6,014 nt of DNA from a bacterium (GTDB taxonomy: Bacteria > SZUA-182), in assembly GCA_003230635.1 (NCBI GenBank), contig QIFF01000041.1, positions 1-6,014 of the forward strand, written 5' to 3'. Position 1 is the stretch's first letter. Each line of letters opens with the position of its first letter. Positions 1-5,099 of this stretch are shown in pieces. The notes beneath the pieces are model-generated. The model worked only from the letters and a program-made list of their open reading frames with translations. It did not search any database and was not told the origin of the DNA. The translations under genes and the position numbers were made by a program.

Positions 1-173
1 AGATTGATCAATTAACCGTAACCATCAGCCAGAACGAGTTTATCCAGACCAGGTTTTCATACCTGGAGGCCCTGAGTGAATATTATAACACTCTGGTTGA
101 ATTGGAAAAGGCTGCGGCTGCGGATATTGGGGATCTAACTCTACTTGGAGGAAGTAACTACAGGAGAAAATAA
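1..173 (+). CDS. Outer-membrane efflux channel, TolC/CzcC/CusC family (C-terminal 56 residues)
   Basis: This is the 3' end of a gene that starts before the window; the frame is read from base 3 and ends at TAA 171-173. The visible residues form a long amphipathic helix (NEFIQTRFSYLEALSEYYNTL followed by VELEKAAA) and then a short tail ending NYRRK. That pattern of a regularly spaced helix with Tyr/Leu/Ala positions near the C-terminus is typical of outer-membrane efflux proteins, which form the trimeric channel of tripartite pumps. The assignment rests as much on context as on sequence: it sits directly before an adaptor and an RND pump in the usual C-B-A order, and its stop codon overlaps the adaptor start. 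The channel domain itself is not visible, so substrate class cannot be read from this piece. Confidence 0.75.
   Translation, partial: IDQLTVTISQNEFIQTRFSYLEALSEYYNTLVELEKAAAADIGDLTLLGGSNYRRK
162..166 (+). promoter_or_regulatory. Ribosome binding site of the adaptor gene
   Basis: AGGAG lies 6 bp before the ATG at 173, inside the last codons of the channel gene. Together with the TAATG stop/start overlap it fixes the adaptor start and suggests translational coupling between the two genes. Confidence 0.75.
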
Positions 174-529
174 TGAGAAAAAGAATTTTTATTTTGATTT
201 TGCTGCTTGGGCTGGTAAGTGTCTCTCCGGCTCAGGCAAAAGGCGGTCATGCCCATCATGATGCACATGCAGGACATAATAAGAATATAATTCGGATAAA
301 AAAGAGTACCCAGATAACAGCCGGGTTCAAACGCGCTAAAGTCCAGACAAGAGAAATCAAACGCTACCTCAATGCTACCGGACTAATAGAACTAAACCAT
401 GATGTTACCGCCCATATCATTCCCAGAATACCCGGTAAGATATACAAGGTGCTGGGGCATCTGGTACAAGGTGCTGGGGCATCTGGGGGATGTGGTAAAA
501 AAGGGGCAAACGCTTATTCTAATAGATAG
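173..529 (+). CDS. N-terminal fragment of the frameshifted adaptor (secreted, His-rich)
   Basis: This 118-codon frame is what the ribosome would make from the adaptor start. It opens with a clear Sec signal peptide: a basic n-region (MRKR), a hydrophobic core (IFILILLLGLVSVS) and a likely signal peptidase I site after AQA at residue 22. The mature end carries a His cluster (H26, H28, H29, H32, H35, in GGHAHHDAHAGH), a plausible metal-binding tail. Residues about 40-97 match the adaptor membrane-proximal strands and the first half of the lipoyl-like motif. From residue 98 on (VQGAGASGGCGKKG and onward) the sequence is a frameshift artefact. Such a fragment would lack the helical hairpin and most of the barrel, so it should not bridge the pump; stability and function are unknown. 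Confidence 0.6.
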   Translation: MRKRIFILILLLGLVSVSPAQAKGGHAHHDAHAGHNKNIIRIKKSTQITAGFKRAKVQTREIKRYLNATGLIELNHDVTAHIIPRIPGKIYKVLGHLVQGAGASGGCGKKGANAYSNR

Positions 530-1622
530 TCTGGATATGAGTAAGGCCAAATCGGCCTTTCTGGTGAACAAGAGCGCCCTGGCCCTGGCGGATTCCAATT
601 TCCAGCGGGAAAAGAAGCTCTATCAAAGCAAAACTGAAATCCTGGAGGTGATAAAAAGGGGCCTCAACGTTCAGGAAACCCTGAAAAACGTTGAGTTGGG
701 AGAAGATAAAGGGAAGATATTAACTGCCATGAGTAACCTGGAATTGGCCGCGGATGTTTTTAAACGGGAAAAGGGGTTAGTGGACAGCGGAATCGGCGCC
801 AGAAAGGAGTTTATCAGGGCCGAGAAGAACCTGGTAAACACTAAAATCCACCTTGAGGCTGTTTTAGAGGAAATTAAAATCAACGCCTATCGTACCTTTG
901 CCAAGTTTCAAACTGAATATTTGACCGCCAAGTCCCAGTTTGGTGAGGCCAAAGAACGGCTTTACCTTTATGGCCTTTCCGACAGTCGGATTGCTGAGAT
1001 TAAGGGCGTATCTGGAATAAAGCGGGCGCTGTTTCCGGTGGTTGCCCCTTTTGGCGGCACCCTGGTGGAAAAACACGTTACATTAGGAGAGATGACAGGC
1101 CAGGAATCTCTTTACACCCTCAGCACCCTTTCCAAACTGTGGGTAATCACGGACATTTACGAAAGCGACCTGGCTGCGGTCAAAGTGGGGCAAAGGGCGC
1201 TGATTAGCGTGGACGCTTATAAAAACCGGTTGTTCCCGGGCAAATTAGTTTACATCAGTAAACTAATGAATAAACAGAGCAGAACGGTCAAGGTAAGGGT
1301 GGTAGTGGATAATGAACAAGACTTGCTAAAACCCGGCATGTTTACTCAGGTAAAGATTGCGGTAGGGGAAGCCGTTTCCCGGGCGCTTTGTGTCCCCTTA
1401 GCAGCGGTTCAATCCCAGGGAAAAGAGCGCATGGTTTTTGTAGCCGCGGGGGGCGAAAAATTTGAGAAAAGGACAGTAAAACTGGGTTTGCGGGATAAAG
1501 AATACGCAGTGGTACTGGACGGCCTCAAGAAAGGCGAAGTGGTAATAACCAAGGGAAGCTTCTTACTTAAATCTGAACTATCCAAGGAAGAGGTGGAATC
1601 TTCACATGGACATGCCCATTAG
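399..1622 (+). CDS. C-terminal remainder of the frameshifted adaptor
   Basis: This open frame carries the bulk of the adaptor, but only codons from 465 onward are native; the 22 residues before that are out-of-frame reading of the upstream half. In reconstructed-protein order it contains the end of the first lipoyl-like half (GDVVKKGQTLILIDS), a long alpha-helical hairpin (about residues 110-230) including GIGARKEF, the second lipoyl-like half (VVAPFGGTLVEKHVTLGE), a beta-barrel (LWVITDIYESDLAAVKVGQ), and a membrane-proximal C-terminal domain (VPLAAVQ through LDGLKKGEVVITKG). It ends in a short His tail, HGHAH. Neither ATG 399 nor ATG 537 has a convincing ribosome binding site, and neither gives a signal peptide, so any product would stay in the cytoplasm. 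Automated annotation is likely to call this as a complete gene, which would be misleading. Confidence 0.6.
   Translation: MMLPPISFPEYPVRYTRCWGIWYKVLGHLGDVVKKGQTLILIDSLDMSKAKSAFLVNKSALALADSNFQREKKLYQSKTEILEVIKRGLNVQETLKNVELGEDKGKILTAMSNLELAADVFKREKGLVDSGIGARKEFIRAEKNLVNTKIHLEAVLEEIKINAYRTFAKFQTEYLTAKSQFGEAKERLYLYGLSDSRIAEIKGVSGIKRALFPVVAPFGGTLVEKHVTLGEMTGQESLYTLSTLSKLWVITDIYESDLAAVKVGQRALISVDAYKNRLFPGKLVYISKLMNKQSRTVKVRVVVDNEQDLLKPGMFTQVKIAVGEAVSRALCVPLAAVQSQGKERMVFVAAGGEKFEKRTVKLGLRDKEYAVVLDGLKKGEVVITKGSFLLKSELSKEEVESSHGHAH
443..486 (+). repeat. Perfect 22-bp tandem duplication
   Basis: Two adjacent identical copies, 443-464 and 465-486, each beginning TACAAGGTGC and ending GGCATCTGG. The match stops exactly at both ends (A442 against G464, and T465 against G487). 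The unit starts on a codon boundary at Tyr91 of the adaptor. Because 22 is not a multiple of 3, it throws the reading frame and leads to the stop at 527-529. Confidence 0.97.
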
Positions 1623-1660
1623 CTAATACCAAGTTGATATCAAAGATTAAAATTTGTGTA

Positions 1661-1682
1661 GGGCATGGCCACTGCCATGCCC
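1661..1682. repeat. REP-like hairpin 1
   Basis: GGGCATGGC at 1661-1669 pairs perfectly with GCCATGCCC at 1674-1682 around a 4-base loop (CACT). It lies 38 bp after the adaptor stop. There is no T-run after it, so it does not look like an intrinsic terminator. Its form fits a repetitive extragenic palindrome. Confidence 0.75.
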
Positions 1683-1694
1683 GTGCGGTACACC

Positions 1695-1716
1695 GGTCAA
1701 GGCGGTAGCCTTGACC
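1695..1716. repeat. REP-like hairpin 2
   Basis: GGTCAAGGC at 1695-1703 pairs perfectly with GCCTTGACC at 1708-1716 around the loop GGTA. It has the same geometry as the preceding hairpin (9-bp stem, 4-base loop) but a different sequence, and is separated from it by 12 bp. The pair looks like one two-hairpin repeat unit. Confidence 0.75.
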
Positions 1717-1737
1717 TACCCTATTCTAGAACATTAA

Positions 1738-1896
1738 TGTCATTGCGAGAAGCGAGATTCCTCGCCTGTCGTTGCGAGGCTGACGAAGTCAGCCGAAGCA
1801 ATCTCAAGACAGGCTCGGAACAGGCTCCGCAATCTATTTTGTTTATAGGCTTGTCCCTGCGAAAGCAGGGATTGCTTCGCTTCGCTCGCAACGACA
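1738..1896. mobile_element. MITE-like/REP-type non-coding element with imperfect terminal inverted repeats
   Basis: The left end reads TGTCATTGCGAGAAGCGA (1738-1755). The right end, read on the opposite strand from 1896, begins TGTCGTTGCGAGCGAAGCGA, so the termini match with one substitution and a 2-base gap. A third copy of the terminal motif (TGTCGTTGCGAG) is internal at 1767-1778. Inside are two 7-bp hairpins: 1778-1784 with 1788-1794 (GGCTGAC / GTCAGCC), and 1854-1860 with 1865-1871 (TCCCTGC / GCAGGGA, GAAA loop). There is also an 11-bp near-direct repeat (ACAGGCTCGGA 1809-1819, ACAGGCTCCGC 1820-1830). No transposase is encoded. From general knowledge, the TCATTGCGAG...CTCGCAA pattern is a common dispersed repeat of many bacterial genomes. 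No target-site duplication is evident. Confidence 0.65.
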
Positions 1897-1902
1897 GAAG
1901 GG
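1897..1902 (+). promoter_or_regulatory. Probable ribosome binding site of the RND pump gene
   Basis: GAAGGG lies 7 bp before ATG 1910 and starts at the first base after the repeat element. It is weaker than the AGGAG sites of the two neighbouring genes. An in-frame TAA at 1907-1909 directly precedes the ATG, so no upstream start is possible in this frame. Confidence 0.5.
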
Positions 1903-1909
1903 CCGCTAA

Positions 1910-4900
1910 ATGATAGATAAATTAATAACCTTTGCCCTAAAGCAACGCCTCTTGATCATAATATTTACCCTTTTGTTAATCATTTGGGGGATAGTTTCCT
2001 TTAATCGCCTGCCCATTGACGCCTTCCCGGATGTAACCAACATTCAGGTAAAAATTCTCAGCGAGGCCCCGGGCTTAGCTCCGCTAGAGGTGGAGAAGCA
2101 GGTCAGCTTTCCTGTTGAGGTTACCATGAACGGGCTGCCTAATGTTACCCAGGTATATTCCGTTTCCAAGTTTGGTGTTTCAGTAGTTACTGTCGTTTTC
2201 AAGGACAAAGTGGACATCTATTTTGCCCGCCAACTGGTGCTGGAGCGCCTGATTGAAGCTAAGCAGCAACTACCGCCGGGGATAAAACCCAGCCTGGGGC
2301 CGATTTCCACCGGTCTGGGAGAAATCTACCAGTACACCCTTGAGGGTGAAGGCAAGGATATGACCGAATTGTGTACCCTCCAGGACTGGGTGGTTCGCCC
2401 TATCTTGCGCACCATTCCAGGCGTAACGGAGGTAAGCAGCTTTGGGGGCAAGGTAAAGCAATATTACGTCAATATTGATCCCGACAAGCTGCTGAAATAC
2501 AATCTTACCCTGCGCCAGGTGTTTGAGGCGGTAGCCAACAACAACAAAAACGCCGGCGGCAACTATATCATCCACGGGCAGGAGCAATATATTGTTCGCG
2601 GCCTGGGACTGATTCGGGATATTGAAGACATCAGGGATATTGTCATCACCGCCCAGGGCGGCACCCCCATCTATGTCAGGGACGTGGCTGTGGTTAACCT
2701 GGGATACGAGGTGCGCCAGGGGGCTGTGGTCAAGGATGGAAAGGGCGAAGCAGCAGCCGGGATTGTTGTCCTAATAAAGGGTGGAAACAGCCGGGACGTT
2801 GTACGGGCAGTCAAGGAAAAGGTGGCTGAAATCAACGACGCCGAAATCCTGGGTAAGGGGGTTAAGGTAGTGCCCTTTTATGACCGTACTTTCCTGGTAG
2901 AGCGCTGTTTGGATACAATCAAGAATGCGCTATTTGAAGGAATGATCCTGGTAGCTTTGGTGCTGATTTTGTTTTTATGGGATTTTCGCAGCGCTGCGGT
3001 AGTAGCTGTTGCCATCCCCCTCTCCGTGCTCTTTGCCTTTATCCTTATGGACCTGCCTCAGGTCAAGCTGACCGCCAACCTGATGACCCTGGGCGGGTTA
3101 GCTATTGCCATCGGGATTGTAGTGGACGGCTCTATCGTGATGGCAGAAAACATCTTTCGCCACCTCTCAGAGCGCCAGGCAGAAGAGGGCGGTATCACCC
3201 ACATTGTGCTGGATGCGGCCAAGGAAGTGGGGCGCCCCATTCTCTTTGCCATCAGTACCATCATTGTGGTCTTCTTTACCCTCTTTACCCTGGAGGGGAT
3301 AGAGGGTAAGATGTTCACCCCGCTGGCCTATACCATAATCTTTGCCCTGCTTGGTTCCATTGTGGTTTCAATTGTGATTGTGCCGGTACTTTGTTCCTAC
3401 TTTATGAAACAAGGCAAGGGCAGAGAAAATCCTGTCACACAAATTCTGAAGAAAATTTATCTACCCATACTCAGGTTCGCTCTGGATCACCGGGTATTGG
3501 TAACTACCCTGGTAGGGGCGGGCTTTATCCTGTCCGGCTATCTCTTTACTACCATTGGGACTGAATTTATGCCCATTCTGGATGAGGGGCATATGACCAT
3601 CAAGGTGCTGCGCCTGCCCAGTATCTCCCTGGAGGAATCAATAGAAATTGAAAAGGATTTTCAAGAACTGCTCCTGAAGTTCCCGGAAATCGAGGGCGTG
3701 GTCTCCAAGATAGGGCGGGCTGGACGTATCTCTTGTGACCACATGGGGCCTAATACTTCCGATCCTATAATTACCCTGAAGCCAAAAGACCAGTGGAGGC
3801 CGGGCATGACCAAGGAGAAACTGATTACCCAGTTGCGTGAGGAGTTGGATAAGCTTCCCGGCCTGGCCTTCAACTTCACTCAGCCCATTGCCCATCTGGT
3901 GGATGAGATTGTTTCCGGAGTGAAATCCCAGTTGGCGGTCAAGGTCTTCGGGGACAACATTGATACCCTAACAGAACTGGCTGCCAAGATAGAGCAAACG
4001 CTGAAAAAAATTCCCGGAGCCAGGGATGTAAAAGCCGAACAGGTTACTGGGGTTAGCTTCCTGCATATAGATATTGACCGCCACAAGATTGCCCGCTACG
4101 GAATTAATGTAGAGGACGTTCAGGAAATAGTAGAAACAGCGATTGGCGGCAAGGTTGCTACCGAAGTATTTGAATGGCAGAGGCGCTTTGCGGTGGTGCT
4201 CCGGTTTGCTAAAGAGCGGCGTGACAACCTGCAGGTAATTGAAGACCTGCTGGTAGCCGCTCCCAGCGGGGCGCGCATTCCCTTGAAACAACTGGCAAAG
4301 CTCTCCTTAGAAACGGGCTATAACCAAATCAACCGCGAAAACAGCTCCCGCCGGGTGGTGGTAAAATGCAACATTTCCGGGCGCGATGTCGGCGGGTTTG
4401 TGGCGGAGGGAAAGCGGCGGATTAAAGAAGGGGTTCCCATGCCTGCGGGCTACTATACCACCTGGGGGGGACAGTTTGAAAGCCAGGAGCGGGCCAATCG
4501 TAAGCTCATGATCGTGGTGCCGATTGCCCTGGGCCTTATTCTTATACTTCTTTTTTCCAGCCTCAACTCAATCCGTCATGTCCTGCTCATTTTCATTACT
4601 ATCCCTATGGCGTTGATAGGGGGAATTACTGGGCTTTATCTTTCCGGGCTTAATTTAAGCGTTCCCTCATCGGTGGGCTTCATCGCCCTGCTGGGAATTG
4701 CGGTAGAAGATGGATTGGTAATGGTTACCTGCTTTAACCAGCTTCGCCGCCAGGGTATGCCCTTACGGGAAGCCTTACTCAAGGGAGGGGAACAGCGTAT
4801 GCGACCGGTTCTGATAACCAGCCTAACTACCGGATTGGGTTTAATTCCCTTATTGATGGCAACCGGTCCCGGGGCGGAAATTCAACGCCCCCTGGCAATG

Positions 4901-4999
4901 GTGGTAACTGGCGGTCTGGTTACCTCCACTCTGCTTACCTTGATTGTGCTGCCCGTCCTTTACGGCTGGTTTGAAAAGAAAGGATGTGTGGATAAATGA
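1910..4999 (+). CDS. Heavy-metal efflux RND permease, CzcA/CusA family
   Basis: Inner-membrane proton/metal antiporter that drives the tripartite pump. At 1029 residues it has the usual family length and is intact. The N-terminus (MIDKLITFALKQR) is typical of the family and supports the start. Twelve membrane segments can be seen: about 12-30, 340-358, 362-380, 391-413, 443-463, 472-497, 529-548, 866-884, 890-910, 918-942, 966-986 and 996-1019, with two large periplasmic porter/docking regions after segments 1 and 7. Family marks include RLPIDAFPDVTNIQV (33-47), the segment-4 motif AIGIVVDGSIVMAEN (400-414, with D406 and E413 as likely proton-relay residues), KPKDQWRPGM (624-633) and GGQFESQERAN (853-863). 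By alignment from memory, the three CusA substrate methionines (M573, M623, M672) are replaced by L569, T616 and E666, which argues against a classical Cu(I)/Ag(I) pump. C609, D610, H611 and M612 lie in the porter cleft region and could bind metal. The exact ion cannot be settled here, so no symbol is given. It depends on the adaptor gene upstream, which is broken. Confidence 0.93.
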   Translation: MIDKLITFALKQRLLIIIFTLLLIIWGIVSFNRLPIDAFPDVTNIQVKILSEAPGLAPLEVEKQVSFPVEVTMNGLPNVTQVYSVSKFGVSVVTVVFKDKVDIYFARQLVLERLIEAKQQLPPGIKPSLGPISTGLGEIYQYTLEGEGKDMTELCTLQDWVVRPILRTIPGVTEVSSFGGKVKQYYVNIDPDKLLKYNLTLRQVFEAVANNNKNAGGNYIIHGQEQYIVRGLGLIRDIEDIRDIVITAQGGTPIYVRDVAVVNLGYEVRQGAVVKDGKGEAAAGIVVLIKGGNSRDVVRAVKEKVAEINDAEILGKGVKVVPFYDRTFLVERCLDTIKNALFEGMILVALVLILFLWDFRSAAVVAVAIPLSVLFAFILMDLPQVKLTANLMTLGGLAIAIGIVVDGSIVMAENIFRHLSERQAEEGGITHIVLDAAKEVGRPILFAISTIIVVFFTLFTLEGIEGKMFTPLAYTIIFALLGSIVVSIVIVPVLCSYFMKQGKGRENPVTQILKKIYLPILRFALDHRVLVTTLVGAGFILSGYLFTTIGTEFMPILDEGHMTIKVLRLPSISLEESIEIEKDFQELLLKFPEIEGVVSKIGRAGRISCDHMGPNTSDPIITLKPKDQWRPGMTKEKLITQLREELDKLPGLAFNFTQPIAHLVDEIVSGVKSQLAVKVFGDNIDTLTELAAKIEQTLKKIPGARDVKAEQVTGVSFLHIDIDRHKIARYGINVEDVQEIVETAIGGKVATEVFEWQRRFAVVLRFAKERRDNLQVIEDLLVAAPSGARIPLKQLAKLSLETGYNQINRENSSRRVVVKCNISGRDVGGFVAEGKRRIKEGVPMPAGYYTTWGGQFESQERANRKLMIVVPIALGLILILLFSSLNSIRHVLLIFITIPMALIGGITGLYLSGLNLSVPSSVGFIALLGIAVEDGLVMVTCFNQLRRQGMPLREALLKGGEQRMRPVLITSLTTGLGLIPLLMATGPGAEIQRPLAMVVTGGLVTSTLLTLIVLPVLYGWFEKKGCVDK

Positions 5000-5043
5000 A
5001 ACCCAACAAAACAAAAAAACAAGTCCTAACCTGCGCTTTCTGA
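4996..5043 (+). other. Tiny 15-codon frame overlapping the end of the pump gene
   Basis: ATG 4996 overlaps the pump stop codon (ATGA) and opens a frame MKPNKTKKQVLTCAF that stops at 5041-5043. The overlap is the form expected of a coupled start, but the peptide is short, Lys-rich and unlike anything I recognise. It may be the leftover start of a lost downstream gene or simple chance. Confidence 0.15.
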
Positions 5044-5071
5044 TTGACTTTTCAAGATAAATTGATAGAAT
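5044..5071 (+). promoter_or_regulatory. Candidate sigma-70 promoter for mgtE
   Basis: TTGACT (5044-5049) and TAGAAT (5066-5071) are each one base off the consensus and are separated by 16 bp. Transcription would start near 5078, leaving a leader of about 22 bases, just enough for the ribosome binding site. The -10 box sits in a 10-bp palindrome (TAGAATTCTA, 5066-5075). The short leader leaves no room for an M-box magnesium riboswitch. Confidence 0.45.
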
Positions 5072-5085
5072 TCTAGCCATTGACT

Positions 5086-5094
5086 AGGAGAGGG
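5086..5094 (+). promoter_or_regulatory. Ribosome binding site of mgtE
   Basis: AGGAGAGGG ends 5 bp before ATG 5100 (the AGGAG core is 9 bp away). It is a strong purine-rich site and decides the start of the gene. Confidence 0.7.
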
Positions 5095-5099
5095 CAAAA

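Larger units (their letters stand above)
173..1622 (+). pseudogene. Periplasmic adaptor (membrane fusion protein) of a heavy-metal RND efflux system, CzcB/CusB-like, frameshifted by a 22-bp duplication
   Basis: The adaptor links the inner-membrane RND pump to the outer-membrane channel and may pass metal to the pump. Reading from ATG 173, the frame is normal up to about residue 97 (PGKIYKVLGHL) and then shifts into a nonsense tail that stops at 527-529. The rest of the protein continues in the +1 frame to the stop at 1620-1622. The cause is visible: bases 443-464 are repeated exactly at 465-486, adding 22 bp. Deleting one copy gives 1428 bp, a continuous 475-residue protein with the join PGKIYKVLGHLGDVVKKGQ, which reads as a normal lipoyl-like half-motif of this family. 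Length and domain order then fit CzcB/CusB-type adaptors. The exact repeat with no divergence means the event is recent or is a sequencing/assembly artefact. No internal start would supply a signal peptide, so the gene is probably non-functional as written. Confidence 0.85.

Noticed and set aside
443..529. Programmed ribosomal frameshifting in the adaptor gene
   Set aside because: The shift is fully explained by the exact 22-bp duplication. A -1 slip at the A6 run would give the wrong frame, and no pseudoknot or other stimulator is apparent.
1854..1871. The TCCCTGC-GAAA-GCAGGGA hairpin as an intrinsic terminator
   Set aside because: No T-run follows on either strand, and it lies inside the repeat element.
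1665..1913. An 82-codon open frame between adaptor and pump genes, overlapping the pump start by 4 bp
   Set aside because: It lies almost entirely inside the hairpin pair and the MITE-like repeat. Its translation (ending LLRFARNDRRAAK) is the kind of spurious peptide such repeats produce, and it has no ribosome binding site.
2270..2587. A 105-codon minus-strand frame, and similar ones at 3638-3895 and 3968-4291
   Set aside because: They are all antisense shadows within the well-conserved RND pump gene.
2977..3309. A 110-codon plus-strand frame inside the pump gene
   Set aside because: It is an alternate-frame shadow rich in Cys, Pro, Arg and Gly, with no family features; the pump frame is continuous through it.
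5000..5099. Intrinsic terminator or M-box magnesium riboswitch before mgtE
   Set aside because: Only very short weak stems are present with no T-run after them, and the space is too small for an M-box.
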